Notes: a model not told the origin generated them from the letters alone. DNA of 64,000 bases from Legionella sainthelensi (GCF_900637685.1 NZ_LR134388.1:2367501-2431500); one strand, 5' to 3'; counted from the stretch's first letter, positions 8,840 to 17,842 are shown. Program-made: numbers and translations.

Positions 8840-9577
8840 TTATGATCGAATAATACCAAGAGGATCCCCTTTCAGTATCCCTTTTAATGCCAATACACCT
8901 GGTTCATCAAGTATTGAAAAGGACTTATGAAGACCCAATTTATTTTTAGATTCTAAGTGTTTTTCACATCTTAACAACGCATATGCACAAGCATCGGCTA
9001 ACTGAATAAAAATACAATTTTTTGAATCTTTATATATTATATCCTCGATTATATTATCGACTGTAATATTTTTTGCGAAAGTGCCAGTGTCTGACCAAAA
9101 CTCTGATATCTCTTGATTACTTGGTATAAAATTATGGGTTGCCATTTTGCGGCGTAGTTTTGTAAGGTTACTATGTCCTTGGTCACAAAAAATAAGAGCA
9201 TTACTTTTCCATGTTTTTTGCATGGTCGTCTGAATTCTATTTAAAAGCCTTTCAAAACAACGTAAATAGTCACAATTTTTATCCACAGCTGCAAATATTT
9301 TAATATCAGGTAATTTAACAGTAACAGATAAAATATCATTAAAAATTTTTACTCGTTTTTGTTTATTAATTCTAAGTGGTGAAATATTTCCTCTTCCAGA
9401 CACAAGTTTCCATGAATGCAATTCTTTATAAGTAGGTATTTTATATTGATGCTTCAACAACCGACGAAAACTTTTTATAGATTGAAAGGATGCTTTCCAA
9501 TTTTCTTCTTTAATGGCTAGAGCAACAAAAAGTGTAATTTCATTATTACCAGAGTCATCAATATAGATAAAATACAT
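8840..9577 (-). CDS. DUF3800 domain protein
   Basis: This 245-aa protein belongs to DUF3800, thought to have an RNase H-like fold. The signature acidic N-terminus YFIYIDDSGNN is present, and the C-terminal FIQLADACAYALLR carries the second conserved Asp. I chose ATG 9577 because AAGGAG lies 8 bases upstream; a GTG at 9586 would sit on that site. DUF3800 genes are frequent in islands and near defence genes, but the biochemical role is unknown. The membrane-protein gene lies upstream on the same strand. Confidence 0.8.
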   Translation of the reverse strand: MYFIYIDDSGNNEITLFVALAIKEENWKASFQSIKSFRRLLKHQYKIPTYKELHSWKLVSGRGNISPLRINKQKRVKIFNDILSVTVKLPDIKIFAAVDKNCDYLRCFERLLNRIQTTMQKTWKSNALIFCDQGHSNLTKLRRKMATHNFIPSNQEISEFWSDTGTFAKNITVDNIIEDIIYKDSKNCIFIQLADACAYALLRCEKHLESKNKLGLHKSFSILDEPGVLALKGILKGDPLGIIRS

Positions 9578-9711
9578 TTTGTGCACTCCTTAAAAGAACT
9601 ATACTTTAATTATAGTATCTACAAATTATTCTCCTCTTGTGGAAATCTTATTCGAGAAGTATATATCGATTAGAAACCTAAATTCTAAAATAAAAGTATT
9701 TTTACTGAATA

Positions 9712-10308
9712 TCACATTAATGTGCTTTTTCTCCCCCCACATTTAAAACAGACAATAGATTGTTTCCTTAAATATTTATCGATTAGAGAAAATAAGCATA
9801 TAATATTACTTTCCGTTTCTTGTAATAAAACTCGGATTGATTCTGCATAACCATCTAATACTAGCTCATATTTTTCTTTTACTTCTTGAGCACATGGATT
9901 TAAAGGATTTTGTAAAATAAATGAATTGATATCTTCATACTTAGCCAATGTAATATTATTTGTTTTAAATGAATCAATTAAACTCTTTACGTGAATATAA
10001 GTTTTAATAATAAGTGCTCTTAAATTCTCATCAATAATTGTCCCCAATAATGGCGCCTGCCCTTCCAACACTAAAAAATAATTTTGTTCTATAAAGTAAT
10101 AGGACATAATTGGTCCATCTATTTGTTTAATTGTCCCAAAAGAATTATTAAACCTTTCCTGAAGAACAGTGATTTCGGTTTTAATTGAAAGAAGCAATGC
10201 ATTAATATTGCGCTTATGCTCTTTCCTCTTTGAATATTCCTGCAACCAATATGTAGTTACTACTGCAAAAACCGCCCCAAAAAAGCCAGAGATTAGGTTA
10301 CTCCACAC
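9712..10308 (-). CDS. Hypothetical membrane-anchored protein
   Basis: This 198-aa protein has one N-terminal membrane helix (about 5-23, ISGFFGAVFAVVTTYWL). A basic segment (KRKEHKRN) and a mostly helical soluble region follow, ending in a CFKC pair. I do not recognise the family; the single-TM plus helical layout resembles many island-encoded proteins of unknown function. It is the last gene before attR and may be expressed with the DUF3800 gene 134 bp downstream. Confidence 0.55.
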   Translation of the reverse strand: MWSNLISGFFGAVFAVVTTYWLQEYSKRKEHKRNINALLLSIKTEITVLQERFNNSFGTIKQIDGPIMSYYFIEQNYFLVLEGQAPLLGTIIDENLRALIIKTYIHVKSLIDSFKTNNITLAKYEDINSFILQNPLNPCAQEVKEKYELVLDGYAESIRVLLQETESNIICLFSLIDKYLRKQSIVCFKCGGRKSTLM

Positions 10309-10482
10309 TTTGCATATCCTTAATAAATGCAGATATATATAGAATAGATGACCCTATTAAAAGAACATAATTTTTCTTATCTTTTCGTAAGCATTCAAAT
10401 CGGGTATCATGCTTAACGTTGGGTAAGATTTTGGGTAAGCTTTGAGTCCGTATTATTATAAGCCAATAAAATAAAGGAATTG

Positions 10483-10507
10483 CGTGTGGGTTCGAGTCCC
10501 ACCCTAG
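10483..10507 (+). repeat. attR of the tRNA-Leu island
   Basis: This is a perfect 25-bp copy of 168-192 of tRNA-Leu. The following taccatt is also shared, but one G of the acceptor stem is missing, so this copy cannot make a tRNA. It marks the right end of the integrated element. Confidence 0.9.
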
Positions 10508-10525
10508 TACCATTAAGATATTTTT

Positions 10526-10605
10526 GGCTCATCCCCAAATCCGGGGGCACTAATCAAGAACACCATAACTTTCAAAATTGCTGACCTATAAGCATCTGAA
10601 TTTTA
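10526..10605 (-). mobile_element. Decayed end of an ISL3-family element
   Basis: Bases 10526-10563 match the left end of the intact ISL3 element at 48195 (GGCTCATCCCCAAAT, CCGGGGGCACTAATCAAG). Weaker similarity continues (TTTCAAAATT, CATAAGCA) with a small internal deletion. No transposase or opposite end remains. It starts 19 bp after attR. Confidence 0.75.
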
Positions 10606-10704
10606 AATAAATAACACAAGATTCAGCTGACATGATGTAGAAATTGGTATATTGGTTAAAGTTAAGAACCCCTACAACCAAAATTCATAAAATCAAAATG
10701 ACCC

Positions 10705-10737
10705 TTTAATGATCACTTAATATACTGATGATACAAT
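10705..10737 (+). promoter_or_regulatory. PmrA-box-like promoter of the ADP-ribosyltransferase gene
   Basis: TTTAAT (10705-10710) and CTTAAT (10716-10721), separated by five bases, fit the PmrA/PhoP direct-repeat pattern YTTAAK-N5-YTTAAK. A -10-like TACAAT follows ten bases later at 10732-10737, the usual spacing for PmrA-activated promoters. In Legionella, PmrA controls many Dot/Icm effector genes. The gene starts 32 bases downstream. Confidence 0.55.
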
Positions 10738-10769
10738 TTATATATTAAAAATCAAAACTAAGGGTTGTC

Positions 10770-12464
10770 ATGAGAAATTTAACTTATTCTGAACGTGTTA
10801 AATTGACTAAGCTCATTCAAGAAATAGCGTCAAAAAAATACGACGGGGAAGCACTAGAGAAACTACATGTGGAAGCGATGAAACTTGCTCATGGCAATCC
10901 CGACGAGATTGATCTTTGGCATCGAGAGAAAACGTTTGAAAATACCAAAAAACTCAATAAAGTTGTGGATGATTTAAATCGATATGTTAATAATCAACTT
11001 AAAACAGAGAAAATGATTATCTCTGCCGCAAGTAAACTTCTTTCCGACTTTGAAGATGCTGAAGCGGATGCCAAACAAGCAATTCGTCTAGCTAGTGGCG
11101 ATCCTAAAAAGTACGACATTTATGAAAAAGAAGTAAAAGAGTACTTTGAGTCCGAGCTAAGCAAAGAGATTAATCTGCGTAAAAAATCTGGTGAAAAGGT
11201 TGATCATCCCAAAGAAATTTTAGACAAACAACAATTTATCAAAGATGCAAAGAATATTGTAAATACCATAGCTAACACCTTAATGGTGACATCTCCTGAA
11301 TTTAGAGAAAACCGTGTTGCTTACATTAAGCAAAGTTTAGAAAATTCAAAATACAATGCCAAGTTTATTGATCGTGATGGTCAAATGCAATTTAGGACCA
11401 TTCGTCCAGAGGGTGATTATGGGAAGCCAGAAGTGGCATTTAAAGAAGGATTAGCACCTCAATTCGTCAGTATGTGGGCTTTCCAATCAGGAGTCATTAG
11501 TAAGCCTTATGTAAATGATGTATTTGAAACAGAAGGCGAAAAAATTGGCTGGTCTGGTGGGATTACGTCAACTTCCGCCAACTTAAAATTTTGCGCCGCA
11601 TTTGATTTTGCTGCGAGTTATGGTATCCAAGATGGCTATATCTATGTCTATGCCTGTGATGAAGCCGCTTCCGTTGGGCGTCATATTAGTTTTGGTGTAG
11701 GTTATGATGGCAAAGTTGACAAAGGAATGGGAATAGAACGAAGTAATGCTGAGGCAGCAATGGAATATATGTTACCTTTTTTATCTCCTGAGCGGATAAT
11801 TGGCGCTAGGGAAATTAAAAAAGACGGTTCTCTAGGTGAATTTTTTCCAAATCCGAATGTGAAGCAAAGTGCCTATGGTGATACCGAATTTCTAAAATTG
11901 ATGCTTTGTGAAAATGTTAATGAAATTAAACTCATCGAATACTTAGAAAGGCGAAGTGTAGAAATTTTACATAAGGACAATGATTTCGAGTATACCAATA
12001 AAATGGTTAAGCTCTTTAGCGAACTTACTCCTGAACGACAAGCTGTTGTATTAAAAATTGCTCACGCTTCTCATATAGCATTAACTCATCAACTCACAGA
12101 CAATTTAGACCCAACACTCAAAGAAACTAATCCATTGAAATGGGATATGTTACATGGATTAAAGTTAAGTAAAGACCCTGAGCACCCCATTGAAGTATTG
12201 CCTAAAATGATGAGGCTGGCATTATCTCACGAACAACAATTAACATTAGATACGCATTTGGAAAAACATTCTAAATTACAAGTAAAATCACATTTTGGAT
12301 TTGAATTTGAAAGGGACAAACGCACAACAAAAGACAAATCTCCAGAGAAGATTCATTATCCTCAACCACGTTTCTTTAGACAACAACAAGAACAACCTAC
12401 CACTAAAGATACTTTGGAAGAGATAAGTAAAATTACTCCCCAAAATCCAAGCGGTTCTAAATAA
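10770..12464 (+). CDS. Putative cholera-toxin-type ADP-ribosyltransferase effector
   Basis: This 564-aa protein has no signal peptide or membrane segment. Residues 205-350 can be aligned by eye with cholera/pertussis toxin catalytic chains. FRTIRP (R209 or R212) resembles YRADSRPP, and FKEGLAPQ resembles the QSGGLMPR stretch. ITSTSANL holds the STS motif (267-269), and YIYVYA (290-295) matches the beta strand YIYVIA. A glutamate region (E328, E332) before the strand RIIGAREI stands where the catalytic Glu should be. The helical N-terminus (1-200) and the Pro/Gln-rich tail (about 505-564) may carry targeting or secretion signals. A PmrA-box-like promoter and a terminator flank it. Effector status is inferred. 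Confidence 0.7.
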   Translation: MRNLTYSERVKLTKLIQEIASKKYDGEALEKLHVEAMKLAHGNPDEIDLWHREKTFENTKKLNKVVDDLNRYVNNQLKTEKMIISAASKLLSDFEDAEADAKQAIRLASGDPKKYDIYEKEVKEYFESELSKEINLRKKSGEKVDHPKEILDKQQFIKDAKNIVNTIANTLMVTSPEFRENRVAYIKQSLENSKYNAKFIDRDGQMQFRTIRPEGDYGKPEVAFKEGLAPQFVSMWAFQSGVISKPYVNDVFETEGEKIGWSGGITSTSANLKFCAAFDFAASYGIQDGYIYVYACDEAASVGRHISFGVGYDGKVDKGMGIERSNAEAAMEYMLPFLSPERIIGAREIKKDGSLGEFFPNPNVKQSAYGDTEFLKLMLCENVNEIKLIEYLERRSVEILHKDNDFEYTNKMVKLFSELTPERQAVVLKIAHASHIALTHQLTDNLDPTLKETNPLKWDMLHGLKLSKDPEHPIEVLPKMMRLALSHEQQLTLDTHLEKHSKLQVKSHFGFEFERDKRTTKDKSPEKIHYPQPRFFRQQQEQPTTKDTLEEISKITPQNPSGSK

Positions 12465-12472
12465 TTCTTATC

Positions 12473-12507
12473 GTTGATATGAAAAGCATAATGCTTTTCA
12501 TATCAAC
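12473..12507 (+). terminator. Perfect 16-bp hairpin after the ADP-ribosyltransferase gene
   Basis: GTTGATATGAAAAGCA pairs with TGCTTTTCATATCAAC around a three-base loop, 8 bases after the stop codon. The U-tract is weak (aatattaag), so termination may be partial or Rho-assisted. Confidence 0.7.
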
Positions 12508-12595
12508 AATATTAAGAAAAAATTATCATTATATTGGTATTTAAAGTTATATTCATTTACAATTGCTTCAAGTTTTATCAATTTTTGGTATCTTT

Positions 12596-13111
12596 ATGTA
12601 TAAAAAAGTAGAATTAACAAATAATATTCTCTCGAAATTATTTAAACCTTACGACAAGGATTATGACCCCAAGATATTTTCTCCTGCTTTTGAATCAATT
12701 AGCCTTAATCTTCAAAACATTTGCAACATCTACGGAAATATCCCAAAAACGTGTATTCGACTGTTAAATCAGCTTAAATTACCTTTTGATGATCGTGAAT
12801 ATCTACAAAAAGTGACAAATCCTATTCGATTTTTTGGTGTAAGAGATCGCAATGAGTCCTTTTTCACTCTGGCTCAAAGTTTAGAAAGCTTAAGAATATT
12901 ACTCAGTCAAGATGAACAAAAACTCAAAGATCTGTTCGCAAAAGATATCGAACTTATGCCCGGAGATGATAAAAGTAAAGCCTTCGCGCGTATCGTAAGT
13001 GAAGTTTGTTCAAAGGCAATTGATATGACTATTGCAGACATACAAGCCCAAATGGACTGTCCATTTCACGAAAATACTTCTACCCCATCAAAAATAGGGA
13101 TGTGTGTCTAA
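12596..13111 (+). CDS. Hypothetical protein
   Basis: I do not recognise this 171-aa product. It is mixed helical with no signal peptide or membrane segment (KKVELTNNILSKLFKPYDKDY at the start, an acidic middle, CPFHENTS near the end). I use the ATG at 12596; a TTG at 12563 in the same frame is possible, and neither has a good ribosome-binding site. It sits behind the terminator of the effector candidate, so it is probably transcribed alone. Confidence 0.5.
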   Translation: MYKKVELTNNILSKLFKPYDKDYDPKIFSPAFESISLNLQNICNIYGNIPKTCIRLLNQLKLPFDDREYLQKVTNPIRFFGVRDRNESFFTLAQSLESLRILLSQDEQKLKDLFAKDIELMPGDDKSKAFARIVSEVCSKAIDMTIADIQAQMDCPFHENTSTPSKIGMCV

Positions 13112-13621
13112 GCACTAACAAGGTAGAAATAAGAGCAAAAATGTAAAAATCATGCTCCCTACAAAGGGGGCAGCGTTCCAGCTAACGCCAACACCAAGTA
13201 AATGCCCCTAAAAAAACTCTTATTCTGTTAAAAAATCTTGTGCATGATTAAGGCCGTTCTTATTTCACCCTAGTCTTTACACAGCTTCTGTAGCACTCAC
13301 TTAACTAATTTTTGTATGTTGCTTCACATGCTGTTAAAAAAAACAGGTTTTTGTGAAAAACAGACAAAAATGATGCTATGAACACTCATATAAGCATTTG
13401 ATCAATCCATAAAAACTATTTTTTAACAAAATCATCTCTCTATCGTATTGGGAGAAATAAGCTAAAATCAGCATGTACTGTTCTTTTCAAATCTCACATT
13501 ATATAACAATAGTATCCTTCATGATTACCATTAGTTGTCTACAATTTACTCATTTCTAATCTATAATTTTAAATTAAAATACCAATTTAAAGGATAATGA
13601 CAACGCATTTTGGAGAAAATC
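13112..13621. other. 510-bp gap, nothing certain
   Basis: A GC-richer patch (13150-13210, with GGGGGCAG and TGCCCC that could pair) suggests local RNA structure, but I cannot name an RNA family. The rest is AT-rich without open frames. Confidence 0.3.
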
Positions 13622-13699
13622 ATGGGATATATCATTGCATGGTTGTTAGGCGTTCCGGTTAGTTTATTAGTATTAATTTGGCTAATTTCTCATCTTTAG
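13622..13699 (+). CDS. 25-residue hydrophobic membrane peptide
   Basis: The frame MGYIIAWLLGVPVSLL continues to ISHL, a single membrane helix. GGAG lies 7-8 bases upstream of the ATG, and the next membrane-protein gene starts 19 bases after the stop, so co-expression is likely. Similar tiny membrane peptides occur beside stress-related membrane genes. Function unknown. Confidence 0.6.
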   Translation: MGYIIAWLLGVPVSLLVLIWLISHL

Positions 13700-13718
13700 A
13701 ATCAAGGATACTTATATT

Positions 13719-14324
13719 ATGGACAATCAAAAATGTTATAAGACTACGATTACTGATATTCATTGGACCCCAATTTTTGCCGGTGCATTTGTTGGTGTTG
13801 GTTTAGGCTTTTTGCTTGATATTTTTAGTATGGCGATTGGTTTAAGTGCATATACTTCCTCTCCTAAGGGTACAACTGTTGTTGCAATTGGGGGCATTCT
13901 AGGATTATTAATCGGCTCCATCGTATCAATGGGTGTAGCAGGATTTGTTACCGGGTATTTAGCACGATTTTATCATTGCTATTGCCATGGAGGTGTAATT
14001 TATGGATTCATTACTTGGAGTTTGGGTTTAATGTTGGGTGCTTTATTAATCATACCAATGATGCATTATGTTTCCTTTCATCAAGAAAATTTAGATCCGG
14101 CTTTGACACCTACACAGATTTCTACAGCAGATGTAAATGTATCTGTTTCTTCTCAGCAAAACTCATCAGAGCAAAAAATACTGCACGGCAATCCTCAGCA
14201 TTTGGCTTGGAGTGGATGGATTCTTTTCATTCTATTTTTTCTTAGTGCTTTTTCAAGTTGTATTGGAGCTTGTTATGGAATGCGTTGTGACAAAGAAGAA
14301 AATAATAAACACTCCCACGCGTGA
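13719..14324 (+). CDS. Four-helix membrane protein (TIGR04086/PhnA-like type)
   Basis: This 201-aa inner-membrane protein starts with a motif (DIHWTPIFAGAFVGVGLGFLL) seen in small membrane proteins annotated as PhnA-like or TIGR04086. Helices lie at about 16-38, 50-75, 85-110 and 165-190, with a hydrophilic Gln/Ser-rich loop between the last two. The His/Cys-rich RFYHCYCHGG could be a metal site. It follows the 25-aa membrane peptide and ends in a terminator. Confidence 0.65.
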   Translation: MDNQKCYKTTITDIHWTPIFAGAFVGVGLGFLLDIFSMAIGLSAYTSSPKGTTVVAIGGILGLLIGSIVSMGVAGFVTGYLARFYHCYCHGGVIYGFITWSLGLMLGALLIIPMMHYVSFHQENLDPALTPTQISTADVNVSVSSQQNSSEQKILHGNPQHLAWSGWILFILFFLSAFSSCIGACYGMRCDKEENNKHSHA

Positions 14325-14367
14325 ACGTATTATTCGTATTCAGTTTATGTCGTCTGAGTTTACAGAT

Positions 14368-14405
14368 ACCGCAATCTGAAATTTATAGATTGCGGTGATT
14401 TTTTA
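14368..14405 (+). terminator. Rho-independent terminator
   Basis: The ten-bp stem ACCGCAATCT/AGATTGCGGT (14368-14377 and 14387-14396) is followed by GATTTTTTATG. It lies 44 bases after the membrane-protein gene. Confidence 0.85.
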
Positions 14406-14621
14406 TGATTATTTAATGTCTTTAGTACAAAATTATATAACAATCAAAATATGAAGTGTCCATTTAGATAAATAACAAACCTACGATCCAAGTCCATGTG
14501 GAACGCAATGCCAATATTAATAGAATTAAAATAATAAATAAAATCAGATTCATAAAAACTTTAATAAGGTCAGTTGGCATTTGCTAGCTCGACACAACAC
14601 TGCCGTTAGGTTAAGAAAAAA

Positions 14622-14691
14622 GTAGGTTGGGCCTCTAACAAAGACGGTTAAGCCACAACAGGGCTCAATGTTGTCGCCAGGCCCAACCTAC
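14622..14691. repeat. GTAGGTTGGGCC inverted-repeat element
   Basis: Twelve-bp perfect arms (GTAGGTTGGGCC at 14622-14633, its complement at 14680-14691) enclose an inner stem ACAACA/TGTTGT. It lies in a 500-bp gap between the terminators of two genes. Such GC-rich arms in AT-rich DNA resemble dispersed REP/MITE-like repeats. The rest of 14406-14915 shows nothing else. Confidence 0.6.
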
Positions 14692-14915
14692 AGTCTCAAA
14701 CACACTTTCCTTAACTTAATGACATCGGGGGAGCAAACGTCAACAGAGCCTGGTAATAGCTGATAATCATTTTAAATTATTTGTTCAGTAGACCTTCAGG
14801 CTGGATATTAGAGTGTTTTTCAAATTTGCCTAATACAGAATTACCCAGCAGGTTATCTGTTTGATTATCCTTTAAATAACAATAAAGTTCTTCCTTATTC
14901 TTTATCGCAAGTACT

Positions 14916-14953
14916 TAAATGAAGCTGGTATTAAATTTTCCCAGCTTCATTTA
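14916..14953 (-). terminator. Hairpin downstream of the small secreted gene
   Basis: A perfect 13-bp stem (TAAATGAAGCTGG, 14916-14928, with 14941-14953) lies 8 bases after the stop of the minus-strand gene. There is no strong U-tract on that strand. Confidence 0.6.
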
Positions 14954-14960
14954 ATAAAAA

Positions 14961-15200
14961 TTACTCTTGTGTTTCGCAAGTAATTTTAGTGCAATCACGA
15001 CAGTTTTTGACCGCAAAAGCGAACGATTCGGTTGCTGAGCCTTGTGTATTAGCCATCTTATCATCTGCAGCTTTATCTCCTGCAACATCACTACTACTTG
15101 CATTAGTGGTGCAAATCCATTTAGCATTTAAATCAGTTTTTGTTGCAGAAAAGGCCACAGAAGAAGCTATAATAAAAAAACCTATAATTAACTTTTTCAT
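14961..15200 (-). CDS. Small exported hypothetical protein
   Basis: This 79-aa protein has a clear signal peptide (MKKLIIGFFIIASSVAFSA). The polar mature domain has four cysteines (WICTTNA, NCRDCTKITCETQ) that could form two disulfides. AAGGAG precedes the ATG. It is flanked by a terminator and a 280-bp gap without other genes. I do not recognise a characterised family. Confidence 0.7.
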   Translation of the reverse strand: MKKLIIGFFIIASSVAFSATKTDLNAKWICTTNASSSDVAGDKAADDKMANTQGSATESFAFAVKNCRDCTKITCETQE

Positions 15201-15480
15201 AACATCTCCTTGTTTAAATATCCATTTATAATATTTGGTTTCCTCTAGGAGGTCCCTTGACGACTTATCAGTCTCATCTAAGTAATCGGAATATTTCTAG
15301 TGAGAAGTCTCAATGACTGTAAAGTCATCATTAGTTAATTTACCCCAATTTTGTGCTTTATTTTTTATGGGTTAACTCCTAAAGTATAGGGTATTGTTCA
15401 AAAACAATCCAATCCTAGGTGTCTCTTGAGAAACTTATTCGAGATATTATTTCATTAAAAGTGGCGCGCTCTTATCCAAT

Positions 15481-16743
15481 TTATCCCGCAGGATTAAAAT
15501 TCCTTTCCTTATCTATAGAAATTACCTCTTGCCTATTTTCTTTTGTTTGTTCTTTGATTTTGATTAAGAAAGGGATAAAAAACAAAGCAAATACAACAGA
15601 CAGTTGGTACAATCCCACCCATCCAATATTCATTTGAATCATCGCTGCCAAGGGACCTGAGATAATGCGAGGTAAAGTAGATAATGCCACAAGTAAAGAA
15701 AATTGAGTTCCAGTATACTGTTTATCTACCAAGCGCATAAATAAAGCGACTAATGCTGTAGAGCCCATGCCCGCTGCAAAATTATCAAAAAATACTGCCA
15801 CTGATAATAAAATGACATTTTTGCCTATTATTGCTAACGCAACAAATAAAATATTAGTTAATGCCTGCAACAAACCAAAAAAGAATAATGAACGATACAA
15901 TGAATAATTCATCAACAAAAACCCAGCACATAATCCGCCCAGCAATATAGAACCAACTCCGAGTATTTTATTGATATATCCGATAGTATCTAAAGAAAAA
16001 CCAAGTCCTTGAATGAGAAACGGCATTACGATACCACTAGTAGTCGTTGTAAAAGCCTCTCCTAATTTATAACAAAAAACAAAACATAAAAGAGGAATGA
16101 CTCCTTGACGTGATAAGAATTCTTTCACAGGTGCTATAAATGATAATGCAAAATTACTCTTTTGTTGGACGGCTGCACTTGGCTCTTCACTACCAAAGAC
16201 AGCAAGCATCCCTACTATCATGAGACAACCCATAAAGCGATAAGTAAAAGCCCAACCTAATTTCTGTGCCATAACCAAGGCAAAACCGCCGGACAACAGC
16301 AGAGCAAGTCGATAACCTAATACCGCTAACGAAGCACCTAAACCATGCTCAGCCATTGGTAAATATTCAGCTCGATGCGCATCAATTGCAATGTCTTGAG
16401 TTGCAGAAAAACAAGCCAAGGCTAATGCGAGCAAAGCTATTAACTTAGGATGCTGTTCTGGAATAAACCACGCCATCAAGTTAAAACCAAAAAGTAATAA
16501 ACATTGCATTGCAAAGATCCAACTTCGCCTTTTACCCAAATTAAATAATGAGTAACGATCAAGAATAGGCCCCCAGAAAATACGATAAGCATAAGGTAAA
16601 CTGATTAAACTTAACGTTCCAGTCACAAAAACAGACATTCCACTGTAGGCAAACCATGCTTGCAGTGTACTACTGATTAAGGCCATGGGTAAGCCAGAAG
16701 AAAAACCTAAAATGAAAACAATAAAGAGACGCTTGTTCATCAT
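15481..16743 (-). CDS. ampG: AmpG-like MFS permease
   Basis: This 420-aa, 12-helix inner-membrane transporter of the AmpG family usually imports anhydro-muropeptides for peptidoglycan recycling. The N-terminus (LFIVFILGFSSGLPMALISS) and the loop GPILDRYSLFNLGKRRSW, then ATQDIAIDAHRAEYLP, are typical. I chose ATG 16743 over a GTG three codons upstream. Legionella carry several AmpG paralogues, so the substrate is uncertain. It is convergent with nothing nearby and lies downstream of mip on the same strand, behind a hairpin. Confidence 0.85.
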   Translation of the reverse strand: MMNKRLFIVFILGFSSGLPMALISSTLQAWFAYSGMSVFVTGTLSLISLPYAYRIFWGPILDRYSLFNLGKRRSWIFAMQCLLLFGFNLMAWFIPEQHPKLIALLALALACFSATQDIAIDAHRAEYLPMAEHGLGASLAVLGYRLALLLSGGFALVMAQKLGWAFTYRFMGCLMIVGMLAVFGSEEPSAAVQQKSNFALSFIAPVKEFLSRQGVIPLLCFVFCYKLGEAFTTTTSGIVMPFLIQGLGFSLDTIGYINKILGVGSILLGGLCAGFLLMNYSLYRSLFFFGLLQALTNILFVALAIIGKNVILLSVAVFFDNFAAGMGSTALVALFMRLVDKQYTGTQFSLLVALSTLPRIISGPLAAMIQMNIGWVGLYQLSVVFALFFIPFLIKIKEQTKENRQEVISIDKERNFNPAG

Positions 16744-16785
16744 TAAGATCACTCAAAGCGGTGAGGATTTGCAACTTAAGAAGAG

Positions 16786-16808
16786 CTCACTCCCAAAATG
16801 GGAGTGAG
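16786..16808 (-). terminator. Terminator hairpin after mip
   Basis: CTCACTCCC and GGGAGTGAG form a nine-bp stem around AAAAT, 30 bases after the mip stop and 43 bases before ampG. It probably separates the two transcripts. Confidence 0.75.
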
Positions 16809-16838
16809 TATGGTGAGAAAGAAAATTTCCTCACGAGA

Positions 16839-17540
16839 TTAGGCTGCTTTTTTTACTGAAATCAAATGAATTTTGAAGATCAATGTTTCATTTGGACCTA
16901 TAGGGCCACCTACACTACGTGGGCCATAAGCTAAATCTGCTGGAACATAAACTTCCCATGTAGAACCAGAAGGCATTAATTGTAATGCTTCTGTCCAACC
17001 AGGAATTACTTGAGATACTTGAAATGTCGCCGGCTTGCCTGCTTTTTCAGTACTGTCAAATACAGTACCGTCAATTAATGTACCAGTATATTCAACAGTT
17101 ACAGTATCTGATTTACCGGGTTTCGCACCAGTACCAGCATCAATAATTTTATACTGCAAACCACTTGGTAACACTACTATTCCAGGCTTTGATTTGTTAG
17201 CAGATAAGAACGCTTCACCTTTCGCTTTGTTCTCTTCTGCTTTTTTATTAAATTCAGCGCTACGCTTAGCCATCAAATCTTTCTGAAATTTACTCAGAAC
17301 ATCTTTCATTTGTTCTTCAGTCAAAATCAATTGAGCACCAGACATTCCATCTTGCATTCCTTTAGCTAATACGTCTGGATTAATGTCAATGCCTTGATTT
17401 TTAAAGTTTTTTCCTAAATCAGCACCAATACTATAAGATAATTTATCTTTGTCCGTAGTAAGCGATGTAGCATCAGTTGCAGCCATTGCTGTAGACATTG
17501 CCAACCCCATAATGGCCGCAGTGACCAATTTCATCTTCAT
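16839..17540 (-). CDS. mip: Macrophage infectivity potentiator, FKBP-type peptidyl-prolyl isomerase
   Basis: This 233-aa surface-exposed prolyl isomerase is a virulence factor of Legionella. The signal peptide is about 1-20 ([20 protein letters not shown]). The dimerisation domain and long alpha-3 linker helix span about 25-120. The C-terminal FKBP domain (about 125-233) has the active-site stretches [28 protein letters not shown] and [17 protein letters not shown]. Sequence and length follow L. pneumophila Mip almost throughout. AAGGGG precedes the ATG. It is the best genus marker in the window. Confidence 0.98.
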   Translation of the reverse strand: MKMKLVTAAIMGLAMSTAMAATDATSLTTDKDKLSYSIGADLGKNFKNQGIDINPDVLAKGMQDGMSGAQLILTEEQMKDVLSKFQKDLMAKRSAEFNKKAEENKAKGEAFLSANKSKPGIVVLPSGLQYKIIDAGTGAKPGKSDTVTVEYTGTLIDGTVFDSTEKAGKPATFQVSQVIPGWTEALQLMPSGSTWEVYVPADLAYGPRSVGGPIGPNETLIFKIHLISVKKAA

Positions 17541-17842
17541 AAAGAATCCCCTTGTAGTCTTTCTATTGTGCCTATCATCCTATTATTTGAATAGTAAATA
17601 GGAAATTATAAAAAAATATCTCTATAATTCTGCCTAAATTCGCATGAAATTACTAGACCTTAAATCAGATTAATTGTAATTATATTATAAAGAGTCTTAA
17701 ATTAAGCCTAGAGTCTGTTTTTTTATCTCTATTCTGTGGATATTGACAGCATGACACACACACACTTCACTATAATTAAAATAGACAAATAAAGAAGATC
17801 GCTCTACACTTTGCACTAATTATAACTAGAGATTTAAACCCC
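17541..17842. other. Divergent intergenic region mip/sdaA
   Basis: These 302 AT-rich bases must hold the promoters of both genes. Several TATAAT-like stretches exist (for example 17623-17628 and 17605-17610), but none has a convincing -35 partner. Confidence 0.35.

Noticed and set aside
10298..10513. 71-codon minus-strand frame across attR
   Set aside because: It reads through the tRNA-derived repeat, lacks a ribosome-binding site and exists only because of the att sequence.
13976..14379. Two plus-strand frames inside the membrane-protein gene
   Set aside because: They are out-of-frame shadows of the 201-aa membrane protein, rich in Cys/Phe from a shifted reading.
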